This document shows, in pieces, positions 47,961-59,486 of a stretch of 64,000 nt of DNA. The first letter of the stretch is position 1, and each line of letters opens with the position of its first letter. The stretch covers positions 124,001 to 188,000 of the forward strand of contig JBCAQO010000006.1 in the NCBI GenBank assembly GCA_039111635.1, given 5' to 3'. This DNA is from Heterobasidion occidentale (Eukaryota > Basidiomycota > Agaricomycetes > Russulales > Bondarzewiaceae). A model generated the notes under the pieces. It did no database searches. It worked only from the letters and a program-made list of their open reading frames with translations, and was not told where the DNA came from. A program made the translations under genes and the position numbers.

Positions 47961-49542
47961 GTCATAAGCGTCGAGAACGGAGTCTACATCCTCACCAACG
48001 TGAAGCACAAGAACCTCGCTGTCATTCGCGGTGAAAAAGCAGGGGCGCCCCTCATCGCTGGCATCGAAGAAGACAGCTACAACGAATTGGTAAGGTCTAC
48101 TTACTTCTCTCGATGCACAAAGTCAAACCCATCTCTAGTGGCGTGTCGCGAAGCGCTCGAATGGTCGATACACCATCTCCAACCTCGGAAACGGCTTTCA
48201 TGCTAGAACTCCTGGTCGTTCCAAGACTGGAGATACTGTCGAAGGCAGGGATCAGTCCCATCAGCCCCAGCTGTGGGACATTCGCGGCACTCGGGTGCGA
48301 GGCCAATATACGTGAGTACATCTGGGTTTCCCTCAGATATCTCCAAATTCAAATGGTTCATCCCACTTTTCAGCATCGCTTGTACTGACACTTCGCTGTA
48401 CTGGGGATTAGATAATGTTGAGATCGGAGCATTGGTAAGTGCGCATCGCTTGATATATGGTATTACGCACCTTCATTGCCGTGTTGAAGATTACGCTTTA
48501 CGAGGGAGCTAGCGACCCTCGCAACTGGTGGATTTTTGTACCTGTTGAACCAACCATGGCCCAAGCGAATGTCTCTGCGATTATTGTTATTAAAGGAATC
48601 GACGGAAAATATATGAAGGTCACCAGCACTAACGGACTCGAGTTCAGCAGCACAGTTCTCGATAACAACGCCAAATTCACCGTTCAGCCCAAAGGGGGAA
48701 AGGTGGTGCTGATAGGTAAGATCTAGCTCCGCAATTCAGAAGGATAAGCAACGATTCCTTAGCATTAGGGAGCAACGGAAAGCATGTAAACATGTACTAT
48801 GTCGACGACGTCAAATGCGAAGGTCCTGGTGGAGGCCTCGACGTCGGAATAGCCCATCGCCGCAACGGAAAGGTTTGCTTTACCATCTCTGGCTACCAAG
48901 GCCAAGATGGTCAGGTTTGGTTCTTGTCTAGCCAAGCTGGTCACCCGTCATACAACGGCTCCCTCGCCGTCAAGCGTGTTGAGGATGAAAGTTGCCGCTT
49001 CTTAATCGAGAACGTGAGAGGTTCTGTACATCTTTGGCTCAATATCTCACCTTTGATTCAGTGTCAGTACCAGAGCTAAAGTCAGCGGGACAATAGTGGT
49101 GAAAAGTGTCGATGGCAGGTATCTCAAGGCCAACGCCAACGATGAACTAGAATTATCCGATAATCGGTTCGATGATGAAGCCAAGTTCACTGTCAAGCTT
49201 CGAGGTGATCGTCTCACCTTGATCGGTAATACTGTCCAATTTCTCAATCAGACAAGATCTGCTCACGACACCCATCGGTATGTAGGACATAATGGAAAGT
49301 GCGTGAACATGTATGCGAACATGGACGGCGTCAGCTTTGTTCAATGCAAAGGCTCTGGCCGAGGGCTGACTATGGGGCTTGTCCATATCGATGATGGTAT
49401 GGTGAATTTCACGATGTCAGGATATCAGGGACAGAATGGGAAGACAGCATTTCTTTCCGGCCGTACGGGATGGGTAGATGGATCCCTTGCTATAGTTGAT
49501 GAGGCAGACGAGACATGTTCTTTTGTCATTGAAAATCATTGA
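47961..49542 (+). CDS. Composite protein: beta-trefoil plus two tandem fascin-like domains, copy D
   Basis: A first domain matches the other trefoil copies: VISVENGVYILTNVKHKNLA, WRVAKRSNGRYTISNLG, LWDIRGTRVRGQYT, IACTDTSLYWGLDNVEIG and ITLYEGASDPRNWWIF. Two ~130-residue domains follow that are clearly homologous to each other. Domain 2 has IIVIKGIDGKYMKV, AKFTVQPKGGKVVLIG, NGKHVNMY, VCFTISGYQGQDGQVWFLS and ESCRFLIENV. Domain 3 has TIVVKSVDGRYLKA, AKFTVKLRGDRLTLIG, NGKCVNMY, VNFTMSGYQGQNGKTAFLSG and ETCSFVIENH (TGA 49540-49542). The pattern of short strands with GxY/GK turns looks like fascin/actin-cross-linking-type trefoils; this is inference. No in-frame ATG starts the first domain (the expected position reads CAA), so the start exon is missing, non-standard or mutated. 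About six GT-AG introns. Confidence 0.65.
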
Positions 49543-50582
49543 ACTGGTGATAGCTTGTATTTTGCACAATGGTCCATGACATTACCTTCATATCCTCCAA
49601 AGATGTCGAGACGATTGAGCAATCTCTTGCTGGGGCCAAATGTCTTGCTTGTCATTGTGCACAAATCCTGCGACATTACTTCTGCCTCTGTGACGCTTAG
49701 GCCTCGTTGTCCCGAAGACCGGGTCCTGTGTGGCTTCCGGATCGTTCGAAGGAGTGACTCATGTGCACACCAAGAGCATGCATGATCATCCTTACCTATC
49801 ATCAAGATAGGTTTAGTCTGACAGTCGCTATGAAAGATTGTGCTCCACTAAGTCTGCCGTTCAACGCGCACCGTTTAGAGCTCTGACTGCCAATGGGCAT
49901 CTTTTAGACAACACGATATTACCCTTCCTGTACGCCGTACAGAACATGTCTGGGCAATTATGCTCCTGCTGGGACGAGTACTGAGGGATGTGAGGTGAGG
50001 CCTAGGCGTATATTAGCCAGTCTGCAATGAGTCAAAGGGCATGTCTACCAAGAAACAAAGCGTGAAAGACCTACCAGAATTAAGATGCTCATAACGAAAA
50101 GTGTGATTCGTTACACGTTACCAGACGGCCAACGAATAGAGGCCAATGTCAGAGCTGGCGTCAATCAATTCCCATATGTGCCAACTGCACCCCCTCGCAA
50201 CAAACGCAAGCACTGTAGGCAAGATCAGAGTGGGCAAGCTCATGACCATTATCAACTTTTCCTTCCGCATCTGCTGAACTCTATTGCATGAACCTTAGAT
50301 GAAGGTTCGACAGCCAGGAGGTGGGGCATTATGACACGTTCGTGCTCAGATAGGAGCTGGTCGCAGCGAATGCAACGATTTTGAACGGCGCGACCTTGCT
50401 CACAGTCGGACGAGACGAAACTACCGCTCGTCATCAAGTCTTAGCACGTGCCGTGCCGATATGTGCCGAGCGACGTGATGAGCCGTCCCGACACGCGTTC
50501 CACCACTTATACCCGCTTTGTGCCTCCTTCTTGATATGTTCTTTCACTCCATACCGCCTTCCTCCCCAGCACATTCTTCAAG
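49543..50582. other. Intergenic region without a supported gene
   Basis: 1.04 kb. No recognised family in any frame. Pyrimidine-rich sequence precedes ATG 50583. Confidence 0.45.
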
Positions 50583-51059
50583 ATGACAACGGAGCAGACG
50601 TCGACAGAAAATCGCCCGCGCGCACAAGAGGCCCAGTACAAGGACTGCCTCTCGTGTCGCATTATTGGCACCGGGGCCCTCGGCGCTGTCGGGCTGTACG
50701 CCTTGCACCAGTCGCGCGCTCACCAGCCCGGTTCACTTATCGGAAAGCGCATCATGGCCGGCGTCGGCGTCCTATTCTTGGTGGGGAGCGCCATGCGGGC
50801 GACGCTATGGTCAGTTCTTATCGTCCGCGTCGTGGTCGAGCGCAGCAGCGATAACTCTGGGATGTGTCGTAGACTCACGCGGGACGGGGTGGGAAGGCAC
50901 CCAGGAAGGTGCGTGCGAGGCGTGCTTGTGATCTGTGGATATCTCCGTCCGTTGACCGTGAAATGTCGTGCCCCTGTAGACTGGCCTTGCCGCGTCGATG
51001 TAATGATATCATTATGGATCTATTGCGAGCGCCGACTTTTTGTGCGGCCTGAATCTTGA
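50583..51059 (+). CDS. DMAC1-like (DUF4536) small membrane protein
   Basis: Short protein of the DUF4536/DMAC1 type; the human member helps assemble the complex I distal membrane arm. ATG 50583 starts MTTEQTSTENRPRAQEAQY, then KDCLSCRIIGTGALGAVGLY (CxxC-containing first membrane segment) and the second membrane segment IMAGVGVLFLVGSAMRATL. The family motif DCxSCR is present. The open frame continues to a stop at 51057-51059, but that tail (Arg/Cys-rich) is not family-like. A candidate intron starts right after CTATG (GTCAGT donor, about 50811) and ends near 50875; splicing it would create TGA directly, giving a ~76-residue protein, the expected size. The true end is therefore probably near the junction, not 51059. 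Confidence 0.65.
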   Translation: MTTEQTSTENRPRAQEAQYKDCLSCRIIGTGALGAVGLYALHQSRAHQPGSLIGKRIMAGVGVLFLVGSAMRATLWSVLIVRVVVERSSDNSGMCRRLTRDGVGRHPGRCVRGVLVICGYLRPLTVKCRAPVDWPCRVDVMISLWIYCERRLFVRPES

Positions 51060-51640
51060 TCGTCATGATCTGGTGCATAAGGGCGCATAGCAACGCAGTA
51101 TCGGCCGATACAGTTTTCATTCTTCGGACCCGCAGAACCTTTAAACTATCCTCAACCCTCCTCAACTACTCCTCAACTTGGATTACTGTCTGCGAGGAAG
51201 CTGATCTGCACGGATCTTTGATATCGACTCGATGGTATTCCGAGTGTGCATCGATTGAGCTCAAGAAGTCATACGACTTTGGCTCCCATTCTTTAGCATA
51301 AAGTGCTATAGACGCCTGGTTCACCTCCGACGTCTACCAGAAAGACCATCTTCCTGGTATGCGATGCCATTCATGCGATAACCCTCGTATTACAATTTCA
51401 GCACGATGTCCATTTCGTGGTTCAGATTCCGCGATCCCTATCTGCCCCAACGAGCAGAGTACGTTCGACCATGTGCTTTCGAAACGACACACGTGATCAC
51501 GAACGAGCTATTTCCACCCAGCGCTCCATATGCATCCATCCAGCTTTGTCCAGCTTTATCTCCCGCGAAGCAACGTTGTTGGCGTGGTCCATATGCACCC
51601 CAGCGCACGCCTCTGTCCATTGCTAGATATCCTGCAGTCA

Positions 51641-51647
51641 TATAAAG
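51641..51647 (+). promoter_or_regulatory. TATA box
   Basis: TATAAAG, 76 bp before ATG 51723 of the nuclease gene. Confidence 0.6.
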
Positions 51648-51722
51648 TGCCGTTTCCATGTCATTGTCGTTCAGTCGTTCAAGTTCCCGACGTCAGCCTC
51701 TGCTCATTTTTTCCTGCCAACC

Positions 51723-53467
51723 ATGAAGGCCATCCTGCAGCTCTCTCTCGCGCTTGCCGTTGCCGTTCCCCAGAGCGTCAACGCATGGGGTGCCTTAGGC
51801 CACCAAGCTGTCGGGTATGTTTCATCCTGCTTGACCTTCGTCAATCCACCTAACAAATGACTTCGACAGTTATGTTGCTATGCAGGTTTGTGGGGACTTG
51901 GACTCGATGTATGAACAGTAGAACCTGTGCTGATTGCACGACAATCAGTTCCTCAGCTCCGACGCCCTTACATTCGTGAAGAGCTCCCTGGGGTCCACTT
52001 ATGACGAGTCTCTCGGCCCTGCTGCCACGGTAATGCATAATGGTTCTACAAGCACCATACATTGCTGATCATAGGTACAGTGGGCTGACAGTGTGCGGTC
52101 CACAACTGCATACAAATTCACTGCACCGTACCATTTCATTGATGCCGAGGGTACGTCGGTCGTGTGCCGCATGCTCATCTATCGTCTTAAAATAGCCCAC
52201 CACTTTTGCAGACAGCCCTCTATCGGACTCGTGCTCCGTTTCTCAGAGTCGGGACTGCGGTGCCTCCGGTTGCATTCGTACGTCGACGTCGCACCTTTTT
52301 TTCTCTTGGTCTTTGCTGACTCGCATCCCAGTCACGGCCATTCAGAACTACACTGCCCGTGTTCAGAAGACGTAAGGAGTTGTCCTTTGCTTTAACTGAT
52401 CAACATATGGGGTATTCATTCCGGATATCTACATATAGGAGTCTCAGTGCCGCGCAGCGTCAGGAGGCGCTCAAGTTCATCAGTACGTCTAGATTTGTAC
52501 ATCTGTCTTGTTCTGGGTAGCTGATACGAGGTGCTGTCGTCGTCTGCAGCTCACGTATGTAGCCATCGTCCTTGCAAAGGCATGGCTGACCAATTCCTTG
52601 TACGCCGCCATACTAGTTCATCGGTGATATCGGTCAACCCCTCCATGTCGAGGTAAGCTCCCCGCTTCCATCAAATGCGAACAATATTGAAGTATCTGTT
52701 TGAAGGCATACGAAGTCGGCGGCAATGACATCGATGTGACCTGCAGCGGATCATCGAGTAACTTACACTCCGTAAGCCTTTGTTAATAGTCATTCCCGCG
52801 ACGACGCTAACAGACGTGACATAGGTTTGGGGTATGTATCAGAACCGCACCAGCGCATTTACTTTGCTCACGGTTCCTTCAAAGATACTGGCATGCTGAA
52901 ACGTAACCTCGACGAGAACTACGACAGCAGCTCTGAATCGTACGCCGCTGCGCTTGCCACGCGTATTTCTGTCAGTTCTTTGTTGAGGGCATCTGCATTG
53001 TTCGCTCTCTGACTGCCCATCACAGAGCGGTACATACTCTTCCCTGAAATCAGGCTGGGTCAGCTGCATTACGACTTCGGCGCTGACCAGCACGTCCTGT
53101 CCCACTGTCTGGGCTACGGAGGCCAATGCCTACGATTGTGTACGTGCTCTTGTTGCCGTACCGCCTCTCGATCTGCCTCATCTCATCTTCTTTCTGTACA
53201 GTCATACGTCTTCGACTACTCCTCCGGCGACGATCTCTGCACATCGTCCTACTACACTAAAGCCATCCCTATCGTGCGTGCCTCGTTCTTGTCCTGATCT
53301 CGCGCCTTCCCAGTGCTCACCCGATTTTTGCGCAGATCGACCTGCAGATCGCGAAGCAGGGATACCGCCTGGCTATTTGGTTGAACACTATTTCGGTTGA
53401 ATTTACGATGGATGACGGTGCGGGGCAAAACTGGCTTTTGTTCTTTGATGAATTTGTACTTGCTTGA
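51723..53467 (+). CDS. Secreted S1/P1-type zinc nuclease
   Basis: Extracellular trinuclear-zinc nuclease of the S1/P1 family, cleaving single-stranded DNA and RNA. ATG 51723 encodes a signal peptide (MKAILQLSLALAVAVPQSVN-A) with cleavage just before Trp, which becomes the N-terminal zinc ligand. All family ligands are seen in order: W and H in WGALGHQAV, D in WADSVRS, H in PYHFID, H/D/H in THFIGDIGQPLHVEAYE, and H and D in LHSVWDTGM. Disulfide cysteines occur in the SPLSDSCSVSQSRDCGASGC segment. About ten introns; one exon is only 7 nt (52825-52831, GTTTGGG) and supplies VW and the first base of D. The C-terminal exon reads LQIAKQGYRLAIWLNTI and then an unusual tail to TGA 53465-53467. Relatives normally stop soon after NTI, so the tail may reflect a frame change. 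Confidence 0.9.
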
Positions 53468-55324
53468 TTTGGAAAATGAGGATGGAATATACCCAACCGT
53501 GTCAGCATTTAGTTCAGTTCAGATCCAGAGCCGAAGTGAAGAATGAGTGAAGGTCAGATCAAAATGGTACGACAGCGCCAGTCTCTTCTCCTGTGAAGAG
53601 ATTTGCTTTGTGCAACTGCATGGACAGCAACGACGAAAATGATAAGAAACTTATAAATGCGCTAGTCTGATGGCGCTCGTGTCGTCACCGCCTTCGTTGG
53701 TAGTATGGACTCAGAAATTCTGGCAACATTCACAATCGATGCACTAGATGACATGGCCACTCTCGAGTCGAAATCAATGGATTCGTTCTTGTTCTGCGAA
53801 GCCCTTCGCCGCGACTGGTACTTCTGTCCGATTACAATCCAAGCCGAACTAACAGGGCCTAGCTGCTTGGTACGAGGGTTTGGTCGTCACCGCTATCGGC
53901 TGTCGAGTCACGCAATTTCTACGGCTATTCTGACCCAGTGCTCTTCAAAAAACAATCTGTGTAAGACGCCATAAAACGTGGCATCATCCATGCAGCGTTG
54001 GCCCTGCACGCGGAGTTCTAATGGAACTTGAAACTCACTTGAATCAAACCAAGTCTTGTCGCTCGAAAGGCTTGTTCTCTTCCTTGAGTCTGTACAAAGT
54101 TCAATATTGCGTCAGAGCTTGGATCTGCTCTCGATGGTCTTCCATCAGTCTGAACCGGTCATGTTCACAACTCGTGTTCGAAAGAGGGCTCATGTTGGCT
54201 TGACAGCCGAGGGCAAGCCGTACGATGTTCTCATTATTTGGGACTCTCACTCAATCTCAAATGATCGGTTCTTCTGTCGCAACACATGGGTGCCAGATCA
54301 TTTGACGCGTTGAATTCTTTGGAAGCTTCCTAATTTCTACCGCTACGATCAGGAGCTGGTGCGCATGCGGTCCTTTTGGCAGAAAGTAGGGTTGCGAACT
54401 TGTGAACTGAGGCGACCGACGACATCAAATGCAAGAATGCAAGGTTACTTGACTCGGTGATGCCGAAGGTTCCGATTCTTTGGAAAAGGCCTCACCTTCT
54501 CGACGTGCTCGACGCAGACTGTCCATGCACCTTTGACTCAGCGTGTCCCCCACCCCACCCCACCCCAATCCCTGCTCCACCCTCATGCCGCGAGGAAGAT
54601 CAGACAATTCGACCCCCCTGACCGATGGCATCATTGTGTCTCGTCGGCATAAAGCCGTCAAGACTCAAGACGAGCCTGGACAAGCCAGAGAGCATCGTGC
54701 TTTCCTACGTGAAAATCAGAATTTGGGAAGTTGCTCGGAAATAATACATTGTGGCAATTGAGCGGCTGGGAAGCGAAGAACTGTGTGGATTGAGCATTCA
54801 TCTTCAAGACTAAGAAAGGTGACAAAGGCATGCCACCAGGCCACCAGTTGGTTGTGACGAGGAGTGAGTTGTGAGGGTATGAAGCCCTAATTTCAGACGG
54901 AGAAATAGTTCACAAATGCCCGGCAGAAGTAGAGACCTGTTTTCTCAGCGCAGATCAGATCAGTAGCGGAAAGGATATTGAAACGAGCCCCTCCTGCCAG
55001 GCCCTGCCCCGTCGGACACCGCGTCGTGATCCGTGGTCAGAATTTGTTATGGAGCGATGTTCAACAGGTCGGGCGAACGCCGAAATTAAGTCTCGCTTTG
55101 TCCAAAGTGGCGCCCCGCCCATCTGCCACCAGAGCGATCACAAAGCGCACGCATGGGTTCTTAACTGCGCCGTTGTCTACTGCACTCGTGGGTGAATTGG
55201 GGGAGGGGTTCCGTTCCTTTGTCCACGCGTGTCAGGAAGACCATATAAGAAAGCGCGAGAGACAGGCGATGGGACAACTCACCGCCCTGCAACTCAGCCC
55301 CATCCATTCCACCCGTCCTTAAAC
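53468..55324. other. Intergenic region; right part is duplication unit 1
   Basis: 1.86 kb without a supported gene. From about 54600 on, the sequence matches 58700 onward (see the duplicated segment). Confidence 0.5.
55244..55249 (+). promoter_or_regulatory. TATA box
   Basis: TATAAG, 81 bp before ATG 55325. It is conserved at the same place in the duplicate (59389). Confidence 0.6.
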
Positions 55325-57092
55325 ATGTTGAACTTGGACGAGTTTACGATGAACCTTTTCGAAGACATTCGAGACAGTGTGCCAATCATCGGCTCGAACT
55401 CGTCTGCCAACATATACCACGACGATTCTCTCAATGATGCCAACGGGCTTGTTGGCAACGATCCTTTCCAAAGCTCTTCCCTCCCCTTTTCCACGGCGAG
55501 CGCCACAAATTCAGAGATGATGTTCCTCTCAGAATTAACAGACGTAAATGAGCATCCTTCCTGGGACACCGTTGCTCTCAAGGACTTTGAGAGCAGTAAG
55601 TCCACAGAAATGTACTGCGGCATATGAGACATCGGCACTCAGATTGTATTCCAGGGCCAAGCTACTTGGGGCGCACTCCCCACCGTTCATCGCTTGCAGC
55701 CATCTCGGACCCTTCGGCCGTGACAATGCGTTGGTGCCACTGCCGACCATCGCCCGTAGCAAGAGGCGGATGACAGACGAGAGTTCCGACTGGCATACGT
55801 CCAAACGCTCAAGAATAGACAGTCTGGATGCAGCGGGAAGGATCCCTTCACTTGCCTACCAGCAACCAGTAACCAACGAGTTCCTAAGAACGTACGACTA
55901 CACCGAGGGCAATGCCCTCAGACAGAACAACCTTACAACAAGAACTTTCGACTGCGAGGAAATTTTCCCCGCCGTCGATCCAGTCCCGGTCGCTGTACGG
56001 TCGTCAGCCCAAGGGCTTTGGCCCATGATGACATCCAGTACGGCCTCACAGAGGCGTCCTACACAGATGCCGTATATGACAGCCGAGTACTGCAGCCAGA
56101 AGTTCCCCCTTCCATTCAGCGCGCAGCCATTGAGCACGATGATAGAGACCAACCCACAGTTCAATTCCATGCCGTACATGACGACGGAATACAGGTTCAA
56201 CTTCTCTCTGCCCCCCTCCACCGGAGAGCCTTTCGCCCAAGGACCGTCGCAAGCGCTGTCCTGGGGACCCACCCAACAGCTCCCTCAGCAGCGCGCTCAG
56301 GCTCATCAGGATGAGATTTCTTTCCAAGCCACGGGACCATCGCTATTGCCGGGTTCCGAGCTGCTTTGGCCGGCAAGCGCTGCGGGGGAAGATGCCTTCC
56401 CATCGAGTTCGACACCTTTCGAGACCACTGCGTACGGTCTCCAGTCCTCCTTGGCGCCTGTGGTCAGACAGCACTCCCAAGTTCAGCCGGTGGAACAGCA
56501 ATCACTCTCCGCACAGAGTCGACAGCACTCCACACAGGCGCGTCACACCTGTGCCCCATGCCCCAGACCCCTCCCCATCCCGGTCGCCGAGCCGTCATTC
56601 GATAGCGCCTCGGAGACATCTGCTTCGTCCTCTTCAGGAGCCGGGTCATCGAAGCCCGCCAAGAAGCAAAGAAAGAAACCTCAGACACCGTTTTTGCTGG
56701 CCGAGGCCAAGTGCCACCTCTGTAATGAAGGCTTCAAGAGAGGGTCTGAGCTCCATCACCACTGGACGACGAACAAGCACCGTCTGCGAGAGCGCGAAGT
56801 GGAGAATCCAGGAGTGATAGTGACCGTGGACGATCTGACTCCGAACTGCTTCTGCCCGTCGTGCGGGAAGGGGTACACCACCCCGTATGTGGTGAAGCGA
56901 CACCTGAAGAAGTGCGCAGGTCAGGCAGGATCGAGCCAGGGTGGATCGCAGGAAGGAGAAGAAGAAAGGTGAGTCGTCTGGTCTTTTTCGAAATCTTCCT
57001 TTGCGCGCATCTGCCAGCCCCGTCTCGCGACCGTTCATCGATTGTGTACTGACCCGCCATCTCTCTTCCACAGTTCAGGATCGACAGCGTAG
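55325..57092 (+). CDS. Two-zinc-finger protein, copy 1 (possible transcription factor)
   Basis: Exon 1 starts MLNLDEFTMNLFEDIRDSVP and ends at a GTAAGT donor (55596). After the acceptor (about 55654) the frame that matches exon 1 (RPSYLGRTPHRSS) soon closes, while the next frame carries the long ORF (SKRRMTDESSDWHTSKRSRI) through to the end. Compared with copy 2 this copy lacks a few bases near 55725-55730. The body is Ser/Gln/Pro-rich (activation-domain-like). The end has a basic patch and two fingers: a C2H2 (CHLCNEGFKRGSELHHHW, then TTNKH) and a C2HC (CPSCGKGYTTPYVVKRHLKKC). A 3' intron (56969-57073) adds a last exon SSGSTA with stop at 57090-57092. Probably nuclear and DNA-binding; targets unknown. 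Its N-terminus may be translated from an internal ATG if the frameshift is real. Confidence 0.65.
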
Positions 57093-59486
57093 ATCTGATT
57101 GTCTAGACTTCATAGCGCTCGACACTCCTCCTGTCCAATAGTGATCCCGAATCCCTCGCAGATCTGATCCACATGGGAAAGACATAATGTTTCGAGACGA
57201 CGTACCCTGCATTTCCACCCGCCGCGATTTCCATGCTCCGACCGAGGGAGCTATCAGCATCGACTTTCCGTGGGTAGGGGATTGGTAGGAAGAGTGCTCA
57301 GTGGCGACGCGTGATGGGTGACGAGCAGCTTGACTTACCTCGTAGATACTACATCTATAATCTATGGCGCCTCCTTGTACTCTGCTAATAAAATCTTTGC
57401 TTGTCTAATTGTCCATGAACCTTGGCGAGATCGCTTCCTCTGAAGGCCCGTATCTCAAAGTCACTCATGCCATTCATATCGATGCGCTTGAGGATGTTCT
57501 GCTTTCAGTCTGGCAGGAAAGTAGAGAAATGAAGATGATCGATGCGATGATAGAGCGAAGCCAACCGCCGCAAGTCAGCAGCAAGTCAGCCCCAAGGGCA
57601 AGAGTCCCGTGACGGGAAAGTTGCGACGCGTCGTGTCAGGGAGTGTCAGGGTCGTGTCGGCCTTGCCAGAACGTTCACTCTTTTCTCCATGTCGCTGACC
57701 ACCTAGTCTCACCGAAGGCAGCGTCAGCGATCTTCATTCAACGTTTCAACCCTCGACATAAACTTTGTATGCAATTACTCGCGAATAACTTGCCATTTTC
57801 CTTGTAAAATTATTCTGAGGTTTTCTTGTTCATCTCTGAAGCCAAAAACACGTCCGCCAATCATACTGTATTCTTTCTGTCAACTTTCATATCGGCTGAC
57901 GATCCCCTGGCCCGGGACACCAAGTTGATACCGGTACTATCCTTGACGATTCCATTGATTGCCAGCCTTCTGACTCGCATTCGTGGCCCTTGCCAAAGCT
58001 AATAAAAGACTCTTCGCGCTAGCATTGCCCGAAATAGGAATGGTAGCGTGTAGCCTCCTTTCAAATTTATCCGGGACAGCATCTTTTCTTAGCATGTTCA
58101 GCCTAAGTTCGTGTGGCCGATTCCTAACCTGTGTCGGCTTCTCACCGTAGGGGGACAGGGTCGTTCATGGCGATCGTCTTCTTGAATACCGATCGAGGCC
58201 CTACTCATCTTCACGGCTGCTGCAGGACTCCTAGGAGTCGCGTGGACCCGAAGATCCCGTGCTCCTCCTCCTCGCGCGCCTTGGTCATGAGAACCAACAG
58301 CACAGAGTCAGCGCACTACAGCCGCAATCACAGGGGAAGGAGTCGGTCGCTAGGGAGCAGAGAGAGGTGGAGAAGGTCAGTACTCTGGCATACAGCATGA
58401 ACAAGAAGATGAGAAAGGGCGAGTTGGAGATAGGCGTACCCGGTGAGCTCGTGCGGCTCGACTCCTCCATACTTGCTCTCTTCACCTTCGCGATTCAGGA
58501 ATAAGACAAGAACGCTCGAATCCAGCCGGTAGAAACTCTAATATCAGTCGTTCAATGGAACTATAAAATAGTCGCAGAATCGCGTGTCTTAGCTCATGCA
58601 ATATATTGTGGTCGACAATCCACTTTTTCATTCTTTTTCTCAGAGTAAACATGTAGCTGAGAATGAGAAGGGAGCCAAGTGTCACGGCACGGGCCACATT
58701 TCCAGGAGGGAGATTGGACAATCCGACTCCAGAGATCCCAAAGCGGTAGCCTCGTAGTGTTGCACTTGGACGGGCCTGGATGAGCTAGAGAGCATGGTAT
58801 TCTCCTACGTGAAAGTAAAAATCACTTTTTTTTGAAGTGGAGGGGGTAAGAGAAGTAACTCGAGAAGAGTACGTTCGAGCGGCGATCTAGCAGCCACGAA
58901 GCAGAGCTATATCGATAGAGAGTCGTCGAGAAGAACCGTTTGAGTTGAGCGCCTGAGCATGCAAGACAAAGAAAGGCGACAAAGATATGCCACAAGCGCC
59001 ACCAGGCGATCGTGACAATGAGTGGATTGTGAAGATGTGAGGTCCGAGGTCTGGACGGAAGATACAAAGTCCAAAGTTGCGTGAAGACATTCTGTCACGG
59101 TTCCTCGGTGCAGAATACATGAGTAGCGGAGATCGGGGCTATCAAGAAAAGCTCCGTCGGACACCGTGTCGTTGTCCGCAGCCAAAATTTGTAATGGAGC
59201 GACGGTGGACACCTGGGTCAGGTCGGGCGAAGGCCGAGATGAAGTCTCGCTTTGTCCAAAGTGGCGTCGCGCGTGTCTGCCACATAAAGCGCACGGAGGC
59301 ATTCTCGGACTGCGCGCTTGTCTGATCCACGCGTGCGTGAATTGGGGGAGGTTGTACGCTCCTTTGTCCATGCGCAGAGAACAAACCATATAAGAGAACG
59401 CGGGAGACGGGCGATGAGACAACTCACCACCCCACCGTAACTCATTTGACCGCTGCTACGCCACTTAGATTCCACTCACCTTCGAC
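57093..59486. other. Intergenic region between duplication units
   Basis: About 2.4 kb. The left end (to about 57625) belongs to unit 1 and the right end (from about 58700) to unit 2. The unique middle has no supported gene. Around 58440-58470 there is a short similarity (GTGAGCTCGTGCGGCTCGAC) to 40480-40500, of unknown meaning. Confidence 0.45.
59389..59394 (+). promoter_or_regulatory. TATA box
   Basis: TATAAG, 98 bp before ATG 59487, in the conserved block CCATATAAGA. Confidence 0.6.

Larger units (their letters stand above)
54600..57625 (+). repeat. Segmental duplication, unit 1
   Basis: About 3 kb, homologous to 58700-61650 from the upstream region through the zinc-finger gene and its 3' flank. 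Anchors: CTCGCTTTGTCCAAAGTGGC (55090 and 59245 areas), CCGTCGGACACCG and GATCTGATCCACAT. At the right end is AAGAGTCCCGTGACGGGAAA. Confidence 0.8.
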
